Source: Spinacia oleracea (taxonomy: Eukaryota; Streptophyta; Magnoliopsida; Caryophyllales; Amaranthaceae). Taken from it: a DNA stretch of 64,000 bases. Under the pieces are notes generated by a model. The model saw nothing but the letters and a program-made list of their open reading frames with translations, made no database searches and was not told the DNA's origin. The stretch is taken from the NCBI RefSeq assembly GCF_020520425.1, contig NC_079491.1:28945449-29009448 (forward strand). The letters are read 5' to 3'. Below, in pieces: positions 44,390-53,480 of this stretch (positions are counted from its first letter, which is position 1; each line of letters starts with the position of its first letter). The translations under genes and the position numbers were made by a program.

Positions 44390-45824
44390 TGTTATGTTAT
44401 GATTCATATGACAAAACATAAATCATGCGGAAAAACCATAAAGCCAGGAAAACATATTATTTACACATAATCATTTAGCATAGTATAGATGCATACATGT
44501 TGTAGCGTGCCTTCCCTAGCTGCGCCCGAACCGAACAAGAACAAGTCTTTAGGACTCCAAGTGTCGTCCCTCCGTAGATAGTCCACAGCACGTCCGGATC
44601 CGCCTTAAGCTTGACCAACTAGAATCGCCCTTAAGGTACTTAGAATTTTCGGCTATTGTAGGCAATTATATGACTGAATTTTTGCTCTCAAAAATCACTT
44701 TGAATACTTGAATCCTCGATATAAATTATGAGCCCTTAACTCATATTTATAGACCATGGAATAAGTAATCGAATCCTACTAGGATACGAATTAATTAAAT
44801 TAGAATCCTAGTAGAATTCTTTATTTAATTAATTTATCTTTTAGGATTAGGAATTTTAATCATTAAACAAATCCTATACTCTTTAGGTTTCGTATGTGAA
44901 CACAAACTCTACTCGAGCATGACCCGCAAGCGTGTAGGCCATGCCCGCGCACAGCCCACACGGCAGCTCGGCCCACGCAAGCTACAAGCCCACGCGAGCT
45001 GCAGCAATGCTCGCAGCCCATTGCTGCGCGCGCTGCGCGCGCTGCCATGGCCTGCTGGGCCTGGCCTTGCGCTGGGCCTGGCGTGGCCTTGGCTGTTCGT
45101 GTGGCGCGCTTGGCTTGCTGGGCGATGGCCTGGCTTCGTGCTGGGCCCTCGTCCGGCAGGCCTCGTCCGATGCTTATTCGTACGATACGCTTCCGATTAA
45201 ATTCCCGGTTCCGGAATTCATTTCCGATACGAACAATATTTAATATTTCCGATTCCGGAATTAATTTTCGTTTCGAACAAATATTTAATATTTCCGTTTC
45301 CGGAATTATTTTCCGATTCCGATAATATTTCCGATTCTGACAATATTCCCGTTTCCGGCAATATTTCCGATTCCGGCAATATTTCCATTTCCGATAATAT
45401 TTTCCGATACGTACCATGTTTCCGTTTCCGGCAACATCTACGACTTGGATAATATTTATATTTCCGATACGATCCATATTTCCGTTTCCGGCAATATCAT
45501 CGTTTCCGGAGTATTCATTTCTTGCTTGTGACGATCTCAGCTCCCACTGAAACCAAGATCCGTCGATTCCGAATATCCATAGATGGAGTATTTAATGCCA
45601 TTAAATACTTGATCCGTTTACGTACTATTTGTGTAACCCTACGGGTTCAGTCAAGAGTAAGCTGTGGATTAATATCATTAATTCCACTTGAACTGAAGCG
45701 GCCTCTAGCTAGGCATTCAGCTCACTTGATCTCACTGAATTATTAACTTGTTAATTAATACTGAACCGCACTTATTAGACTTAACATAGAATGCATACTT
45801 GGACCAAGGGCATTATTTCCTTCA
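44390..45824 (-). repeat. 5' LTR of element C
   Basis: 1,435 bp, with a TATA box at 44743-44752, a GC island (about 44915-45170) and a TTCCG minisatellite (45205-45510). Very close to its partner at 35419-36844. Confidence 0.93.
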
Positions 45825-45829
45825 AATGG

Positions 45830-47259
45830 GTCTTCAAGTTGAAGAAAGACAAAGATGGAATTGTATACATATACAAGGCTAGATTAGTAGCAAAATGTTA
45901 CAGGGAAGTTCACGGCGTTGACTACGATGAAACTTTTTCTCCAGTCGCGATGCTTAAGTCTATTCGGATAATCCTTGCGACTGCCGCTTTTCATGACTAT
46001 GAAATATGGCAAATGGATGTCAAAAATGCCTTCTTGGACGGTGTTCTTGAAGAGACTGTGTTTATGACACAGCCGGAGGGTTTTGTCGATCAAAAGAACC
46101 AAGGAAAGGTATTCAAGCTTAAGAAGTCCATCTACGGACTAAAGCAGGCATCAAGGAGTTGGAATAAACGATTTGATGAAGCATTCAATAAGTTTGGCTT
46201 CATCAAGAATCAGGACGAATCTTGTGTATACAAGAAGGTCAGTGGGAGTAAAATTGCATTCCTAGTCTTGTATGTTGATGACATACTGCTTATTGGAAAC
46301 GACATTCCTATGTTGGAGTCTGTAAAGACTTGGCTTGGAAAGTGTTTTTCAATGAAGGACTTAGGAGAGGCACAATACATATTGGGCATCAAGATCTATA
46401 GGGATAGATCTAAGAGGATGATTGGACTAAGCCAAAGCACTTACATTGACAAAGTGCTAGCTAGGTTCAATATGATGGAAGCCAAGAGAAGCCATCTACC
46501 CATGTTACATGGCACATATCTAAGCAAGAATCAGTGTCCCAAAACATCTGATGAGCGTAGAAAGATGAGTGGGATTCCATACGCTTCGGCTATTGGATCC
46601 ATCATGTATGCTATGATTTGTACAAGGCCGAATGTTTCGTTCGCACTCAGCGCAACGAGCAGGTACCAGTCAGAACCAGGTGAGGCACATTGGACTGCTG
46701 CCAAGAACATCCTAAAGTACCTGAAAAGGACTAAGGATCAGTTTCTGGTTATGGTGGTACAGATGAGTTGATTGTTAAGGGCTATACGGACGCAAGCTTT
46801 CAAACCGACAGAGATGATTTCAGATCACAGTCTGGGTTTGTGTTCTGCCTCAACGGCGGAGCAGTAAGCTGGAAAAGTGCTAAGCAAAGCACTATTGCGG
46901 ATTCTACAACTGAAGCCGAATACATTGCTGCCTCAGAAGCAGCAAAGGAAGCTGTTTGGATTCGGAAGTTCATCGAAGAACTTGGTGTTGGCCCCTCCAT
47001 TAAAGGACCAGTGGCTTTGTATTGCGACAATAGCGGAGCCATTGCCCAGGCAAAGGAGCCTAGGAGCCACCAGAAGTCCAAAAACGTACTACGGCGATTT
47101 CATATACTTCGAGAGATCGTTGAAAGAAAGGAAATCGAGATTTGCAAGGTTGGAACTGACGACAACGTCGCGGATCCATTGACTAAACCGTTGCCACAAG
47201 TGAAACACAACGCACATGTAGCAACCATGGGAATCAAGCATGTTGGAGAATGGCTTTGA
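45830..47259 (+). pseudogene. gag-pol: Element A reverse transcriptase and RNase H
   Basis: It continues the element A frame after the C insertion: WVFKLKKDKDG, GVDYDETFSPVAMLKSIRI, WQMDVKNAFLDG and SIYGLKQASRSWN. The catalytic box LYVDDILLIGND is near 46275. A one-base deletion near 46751 shifts the frame in FLVYGG. The RNase H part then continues in the next frame (ELIVKGYTDASF, STIADSTTEAEYIAASE) to TGA at 47257-47259, ending IKHVGEWL. Apart from the shift both parts are open. Confidence 0.92.
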
Positions 47260-48103
47260 TTTTCTAAGTATTGTTTTAGAACATCAGTTAGATCTATGTT
47301 TAAAACAATTGGTTTAACCATTTCATATTTATGAAATTTATTTATTTCATATTCATTTAATTGTGGTTTAGAATTAAATGATAAGTCCATGTGATTCAAA
47401 TCATTCAAATGGGATGTCAAGATGGATTCTTCGACAAAGAAACACCCATAAGTGAACTTGAATATTGAAGTCACAAAGGATCCCTAATCCAGGTCATTGA
47501 AAGGTGGACGACCAATGGCTAATGAAGATTAGATTGCAAGTAGATTACTTAGTTCTATTTCTTGAACTAGAGTGACTGGATGTCAGAATCTTTTGCATAG
47601 ATACTTATTGGATCTTGTATCGGATTGACCATGAGAACACTTTAAGAGATTAAAGTCATGTCATAGGTAGTTCTCATTAATGGTGATTAGAAACCGTTCC
47701 TCAGAACATGAGCGATTATGTCTTCTCGTTTGAGAATTAGTTCGCTTTGATACTAGCTAAACGTCGCACCGTAAAAGGAGGCTATAAAAGCAGTTATTGG
47801 GCTTACTATGAATCAAAGTGAGTGTTCGTAGATTGCAAGAATGTATTGTCCTCCTATCTTTGATAGGATATGGTGTTGTTGTGTAACAAGGCCTCTCGGA
47901 GAGTTAGATACTGTAAAATGCATGGCCGTGCTCAGAATGGTTAAGGCTTAACCTTCTGCAAAAGTTTGACAGTTGAACTCTGTAATCCGAGAAACACTTC
48001 TGGACCTAATAAGGATGGCTTGGATCTTACCTTATGTTCAGTAAGTAACACTAAGTGACAAAGGAATGTGGATGCACACTTGTCTGAATGACAAGTGGGA
48101 GAT
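47260..48103 (+). other. 3' UTR and polypurine tract of element A
   Basis: Non-coding, with a GACAAGTGGGAGA polypurine tract at 48090-48102 immediately before the 3' LTR. It is related to the 3' UTRs of B and C in reverse orientation, but more diverged. Confidence 0.75.
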
Positions 48104-48386
48104 TGAAGGAAATATGTCCTTCACCCAAGGTGCATTAAGTCTAATACCAAAGGTTCAGATTAATTGCGAACAATTAATTCAGTGAGATCAAGTGATCGAA
48201 ACAGCTAGCTGGAGCAATGCTTCCGATCAGTGAGTTCTAATGGATATTGAACTCACAGCTTACTCTTGACTGAACCTACAAGGTCACACCAATGACACGT
48301 AACCGATCACCGGATTAAATGAATCGGAAATTCATTTAATAGCTTTTCGGGAATTAAGTTGGAAACGTATTATACGATACGACCTT
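48104..48386 (+). repeat. Truncated 3' LTR of element A
   Basis: It matches 18629-18911 closely, then stops at GACCTT, where Helitron-derived TTTCTACTTTAAGG begins. About 753 bp of this LTR and the right target duplication are missing. Confidence 0.92.
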
Positions 48387-48635
48387 TTTCTACTTTAAGG
48401 TTATTATAAAACTAACCTATACAAAATTCAGGAATAACAATTAACGCCAATGATAATGTGATATACTAATTTCTTTTAAAATAGCAACGAAAATTGATTA
48501 TTAATAAAATTGAGAAAAAAAAAATGAGAAAAAAAAGATGTAGTCCTAAAAAAAGTGGATCATACATAAAATAAAAGCATATTACCTCTAATTGTATGTT
48601 GATATAGTTGACTGTGTGAATAATATAACAAAAAA

Positions 48636-49406
48636 CTAGTTAGTGTCCCGGGCGATGCCCCGGAGTGTTATACTAGTGGAAAAACAGTCATTTGCGTCGC
48701 ACTTTTGGGCGACGCAAATAAGAGTCATTTGCGACGCAGTTTAACTAAACTGAGACACAAATGACCTTTTTTGATCATCCTGTAAAAGTCATTTGCGCCG
48801 CTGTTTTGTTAACCTGCGACGTAAATGACCCTTTTTTTACATACTGAAAAGTCATTTGCAACGTTGCATATAGTTTGATTTTTTTTTTATTCATTTTTTT
48901 TATAATTGTTTTTTATTCATTTCAAATTTAATTATAATTTTTTTTATATACGGAGTATGCAATTTGAGAATAATATGAATTGCATTATATATGTAGTTTA
49001 AGAATAAAGTTGGTTAACCAACTATTGTTGAACTAAATTTTTGAGTAATTTTATTTATATAAAACTTTTTTTTTTAATACTTTACTTACAACTTATAAAA
49101 AAAATACAATTGTATATTGAGTTACAAAGTCGAAATGCATTTAGAGGAAAAAACACATTTGGGCATTAAATTTTTATACGACTTTTCTCCTTTTTAGTTG
49201 TTTCAGAGTCACAAGTTGTATCGTTGGAGTGATGGATAAAACTTAGCATTAACAAATAAGGGGTCATGGGTTCAAAGATTTGTAGCAATATTTTTTTGTG
49301 AGGACACAATAAACAATCATGTGTGCGAATGACATGACGTTACGATGTCATGTCACTTGCCAAGCTATCGTGACACGTGGAGTGATGTCATAGATTGCCT
49401 TGGAGA
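48636..49406 (-). mobile_element. Minus-strand Helitron H4 nested in H1
   Basis: The 3' end on the minus strand is CTAG (48639-48636), preceded by a hairpin GGGGC-ATC-GCCC (about 48650-48662). This is the same structure as the Helitron ending at 7637. The 5' end is less clear: a TC start at 49406 fits the A|T rule, but the edge could lie up to 49434. It contains a CACTA-like subterminal fragment. Confidence 0.65.
48670..48865. repeat. CACTA-like terminal fragment with hairpin series
   Basis: TACTAGTGGAAAAACAGTC resembles a CACTA-superfamily terminus with its first base changed. Three successive hairpins follow, each pairing GTCATTTGCGNCGC with GCGACGCAAATGAC-like sequence (48687-48722, 48723-48766, 48788-48831). 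A fourth unpaired copy is near 48851. The other transposon end is not seen. Confidence 0.5.
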
Positions 49407-49597
49407 TTTAATAATATATATAAATATAAATAAATGGTTAGTAGTCAAATTTCTTTATAAGGGAGACATGGGAGATGAGAGGTTGATGATTTATTGGAAA
49501 AAATGTTTAGTTTTCTTGTACAGTTATTCTTTTTGAAGTTAAGAATATAAAAAGATTATTAAGTTATAAGTACCAATACTTATTGATTTATGATTAA

Positions 49598-50428
49598 CTA
49601 GCATTTTGACCCGTGCAATGTACAGGAGCAACGTATTTATAAAGTGTGAAAAACTTATATTGTTTGAGATACAATTTTTAGGTATCATAAGATTTTTTTT
49701 TTATGGTACATTCACAAATGTTTGGTTAGTGTAACATATAAATAAATAGAAGTATTTTATGTTTATTACTGTACTCTTTTTCTACTTTAAGGTTTAAAAT
49801 CAACCTAAACAAAATTTAGGAGTAACAATCAACGACCATGATAATGTGATATACAATATAATTTCTTCTAAAATAGCAAAGAGAGAGAAATAGCTATATA
49901 TTGATTAAAATAATATAAATAAATGGGGAAAAAAACTAAGACATAGTCATAGAAAAAGTAAAAATACATAAAATGAAAGCTTATTACCTTTGAAAATGTA
50001 TGTTGATATAGTTGATTGTGTGAATGATATATCGAAAAATGGTTGGTAGTCATATTTGTTTATAAGGGGGTACGGGAGATGAGAGGTTGACGGTTTATTA
50101 GAAAAAAAAATGCTTAGTTTTCTTGTACTCTTATTGTTTTTGAAGTTAAGAATTTAAAAAGATTATTAAGTTATAAGTACTAATGTTTATTGATATGTGA
50201 TGATTTATTTCTATGTTTTTATTAAGGGTGTCTTTTAATTAAGTTGTTTTTTTTCATATACAAGAGTTTCTTTTGACTTTTCACAATTTGAATACAAGTA
50301 TTATTAATATTGAATAACAGTTTAATTAATGAGGCAATAAAAAAAGGAAAAAATGATGAGGAGGATGGAAAAGTGGACAAATGTCGCACATGAGACTATG
50401 GTTTGAGTTTTTAAATACTAGGTATAGA
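49598..50428 (-). mobile_element. Minus-strand Helitron H2 nested in H1
   Basis: The 5' end is TCTATACCTAGTATTTAAAA at 50428. The 3' end is CTAG at 49601-49598, preceded by an imperfect hairpin (CCTGTACATTGCACGGGT). The flanks are A (49597) and T (50429). It is 831 bp with no coding capacity. Confidence 0.8.
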
Positions 50429-50679
50429 TTATTTCTATATATTTTTTAGTCATGAGTGTCCTTGAGTTGTTGTTATTTTTACATATACAAGGGTGTCTTT
50501 TGGGTTTTCACAATTTTAATACAAGTATTAATATTGAATAACATTATAATGAGTCAATGAAAAAATAAAAATAATGGAAAAATAAAAAGATGACGGAAAA
50601 GTGGACACATGTCACATATGTAATTGTGGTTTGAGTTTTTAAATACTAGGTATAGATAGATGAGCTTCTAAGACTGAGA

Positions 50680-51245
50680 GAGTGAAACTGAGTTTAAAGA
50701 GTTAACCATCGTCGCAATCTTGTCCACAATGAAATGAAAATTTGAGTGCTCAGGACCTGTTAAATCAATTATATTGGAACTCTCAAATGCGTCGACTAAG
50801 AAGGGATTAATTCCATTTGAAAAGTGCTTTTAAACCTCTACCTCACCTCAAGAGGCGTATTCGGGCAACTTTAAAATGCGATTTTTGCATGTTCAGTTGT
50901 TGGCTCGAAATTGTGCAAAACTACCAATGACATTGTTTACCTGCATACAACTTGCTTATGTAGCTTTACAAAACAAAAGAGCATCGTCAGCAAAGAAAAT
51001 GTGGGTCACCTAAGGACAACTCCTAGTGATATTGATCCCTTGAAGTAGATTAAGATCATTTCCCATTTGTAACATTCGAGAGAAAATATCCATGCAGAAC
51101 ATAAACGAAAAAGGAGATAAGGAATCTCCCTCATGATTCCGCAATTTGGTCTAAGCTGCTCTGATGTCAGCAAAGAAAAGGTGGGTCGCATGAGGACACC
51201 CCCTTATGATATTGATCCCTTGAAATAGATTAAGATCATTTCCCT
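50680..51245 (-). pseudogene. LINE reverse-transcriptase remnant
   Basis: Minus-strand translation gives GDSLSPFLF-like and CMDIFSRMLQMGNDLNLLQGI blocks, then FADDALLFCKAT, the RT catalytic region of an L1-type LINE. Stops and shifts interrupt it. A 78-bp part (50987-51065) is repeated at 51167-51244. Confidence 0.75.
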
Positions 51246-51521
51246 TTAAAACTATTAATTACTACACGAAATGACATTAAGTCAAATCAAATGGATTAGA
51301 GAAATTACGCACAATTATTTTAAAGAAAATCATGCACTATTTTTTAATTATTAATAATCAGTTTCGTTTAGTAACATGTACGGAGTAGTTACTTTACACT
51401 TCGTACGAAGTACTCTATACAAGATAACATTAAATACGGTGATCAATTTATAAAAATAAATTTCAGTCTGAAAAAATATTTTATAATCTCGTAAAATAAA
51501 AATATTATCAATAGGCTTATC
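51246..51521. other. Intergenic, no gene seen
   Basis: AT-rich. A degraded GTACGGAGTA/TACGAAGTACTC word near 51370-51420 hints at an old MITE. Nothing else stands out. Confidence 0.4.
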
Positions 51522-52164
51522 ACAAATTCTTATTTACAATGGGTGTACAATAAATATTGTACACCGGAGTAAAAGTTAACTCAAAATGCCTGAAAGTTAA
51601 GCTTATATATGTAAAAGTTATCTACTTTTAAGTGATAAATTTTTTCATTTTAGTAAAACTTATTTCTTCAAAATCACTAATAATGTATAAAATTAATCAT
51701 TTAACCCTTTAAAATATTTATCTATCAATTTTATTTTTACTAATATAAAAGTTAATCAAAACTAGGTTAAAGTTACAAAAAAAAGGGTTAAAGTTATCTT
51801 GGTGTACAATAAATTTATTGTACACCTTGTGCGCGCAGGACCTACAAATTCTTATTTATAAGGGTTGTACAATAAATATTGTACACCATAGTAAAAGTTA
51901 ACTCAAAATGTTTAAAAGTTAAACTTATATATGTAAAACTTATCCATTTTTTAGTAATAAATTTTTTCATTTTAATAAAACTTATTTCTTCAAAATCACT
52001 AATAATGTATAAAATTAATCATTTAACTCTTTAAAATGTTTATCTATCAACGTTTTTTTTACTAATATAAAGTTAATCAAAACTAGGTTAAAGTTACAAA
52101 AAAAAGGGTAAAAGTTATCTTGGTGTACAATAAATTTATTGTACACCTAGTGCGCGCAAGACCT
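51522..52164. repeat. Tandem pair of 322-bp MITE-like units
   Basis: Copies run 51522-51843 and 51844-52164. Each has GGTGTACAATAAAT-type palindromic ends (GTACAATAAATATTGTAC at left, GTACAATAAATTTATTGTAC at right) followed by GTGCGCGCA. The two differ by scattered substitutions. No transposase is visible. Confidence 0.8.
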
Positions 52165-52507
52165 TTTGTAGACTTATAACACATTTTATCGGGGAATATA
52201 TTGTAAAAATATGACTTATTTTTTTAGACTTATTTTTAACTAGCGGGAGCTTAGAAGATGTAAAGAATCACTAAATATGACCCTTTACAATCTACCGTCT
52301 AACAAATCGTCAACTCAATTGATGATTTGACTAGAAGCAAAATCTCCAATTGGTGATTGTACTAACAAAATCTCCAATGAAATTCACGACTTAGCAAATT
52401 GGACATTTTGAATCTACCATACCTGATTTTGACTATTAATTGAGTCGGCGGTTATGTTTATTAGAAAAAAAAAAAGACTGATTTATATGTTAACCTGGAC
52501 TTTAGTT
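52165..52507. other. Intergenic, no gene seen
   Basis: AT-rich sequence between the MITE pair and the fold-back element. No exon or repeat end was recognised. Confidence 0.4.
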
Positions 52508-53231
52508 TGAAAATTTTAGGAAAATTTGCCAATTACTACCTAGGTTTTTAGGTACTTTACGAATTACTACCTACTTTGTTAAAAGTTGTCAATTACTACC
52601 TAACTGTTTAGTTATTGTTGTTAATTGCTACCTTAGTCCAATTAGTCCACTAATGATATTATAATTTAACATTTAATTATAATTTAATCATTTTAATTAA
52701 TAAATAAATATTTAAATCCAAAAAAAATTCTCAAAATTAAAATCCCAAAAATTACCCAAAATTAAAAATATCAAAAAAATCAATTTTTTTTTAAACCTTT
52801 TTTTTTCGAATTGCTGTGTTGGATCTTTAAAGAAAAAAAATTGGGTAATTTCGGAAAAAAATTCAAAATGATAAATCCCGAAAAACAAATTCTGAAAATA
52901 TTTATTCCGAAAATAAATCCCAATATTTTTGGTAATTTCTAAAACTTTTGTTTGAGGGAGTTTAATTTTTTTTGGTTATTTTCAGATTATCTTATTTAAT
53001 TAGTTTTGGATTTTTTTAACTTTTAATTAATTAATTAGAATAATTAAAGTATGATTAACGATTGATTATGATATATTTATTGACTAATTGACGAAATATA
53101 GGTTAAGGTAGTAATTGACATCAATAACTAAATACCTAGGTAGTAATTAGCAACTTTTAACAAGCTAGGTAGTAATTTGCAAAGTCACTAAACACCTAGG
53201 TAGTAATTGGCAAATTTTCAAAAATTTTATG
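52508..53231. mobile_element. Fold-back element with repeat-structured inverted ends
   Basis: The left end (52508-52650) and right end (about 53085-53231) are inverted copies. Each contains three or four AATTACTACCTA(G) units spaced 30-45 bp apart. The middle is AT-rich and non-coding. It ends about 250 bp before the GTE gene start codon. Long inverted ends recall Mutator-like elements, but no target duplication was settled. Confidence 0.75.
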
Positions 53232-53480
53232 AAACAAAGGTATTTTGAAAATTTGACATCTCTTCACATTTTACTCATTTTTTAAGACTTGGGAAAAAAG
53301 GAAGAAAAAAATAAAAAAAGAATAAAAGTACTCCGTATCTGTGACGATGGCGGTATCTTGAGAAAAGGCGGAGAAGTTATAATTTGTATCTCCAATTACG
53401 GCAATTAGCCTTCTTTAAACTTCAGAAATTGATCCTTCAATTCGAAATTGCTTAATCGTTCTTAACTTTCAAATTTAGTG

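Larger units (their letters stand above)
35419..45824 (-). mobile_element. Ty1/copia element C, non-autonomous, nested in RT of A
   Basis: TG...CA ends with 5-bp target duplication AATGG (35414-35418 and 45825-45829), 10,406 bp. LTRs, primer site, leader and 3' UTR closely follow element B. The coding region (about 37620-41690) is so decayed that only short RT and linker traces remain. The two LTRs look more alike than those of B, so it moved recently although it codes for nothing. Confidence 0.93.
18629..48386 (+). mobile_element. Ty1/copia element A, host of two nested insertions
   Basis: Element A runs from its 5' LTR (18629) through primer site, leader, gag-pol and a polypurine tract to a truncated 3' LTR (48104-48386). 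Removing B and C with one target copy each leaves about 9.0 kb, and the full element would have been about 9.8 kb. The left target-duplication copy should be TTCAG (18624-18628), but the right one was lost with the 3' LTR end. Coding parts read straight through both insertion sites when B and C are ignored, which confirms the nesting. The lineage is Tork/Angela-like by its YVDDILLIGND box. Confidence 0.9.
48387..50656 (-). mobile_element. Minus-strand Helitron H1, split by two others
   Basis: Pieces 48387-48635, about 49407-49597 and 50429-50656 join into one copy that parallels 49775-50428 in order. Its 5' end is TCTATACCTAGTATTTAAAA on the minus strand at 50656 (flank A on the minus strand). 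Its 3' end is missing at the junction with element A's LTR. Confidence 0.7.

Noticed and set aside
50206..50656. Apparent 228-bp tandem duplication of a Helitron 5' end.
   Set aside because: Better explained as Helitron H2 inserted in the related H1, since both junctions obey the A|T target rule.
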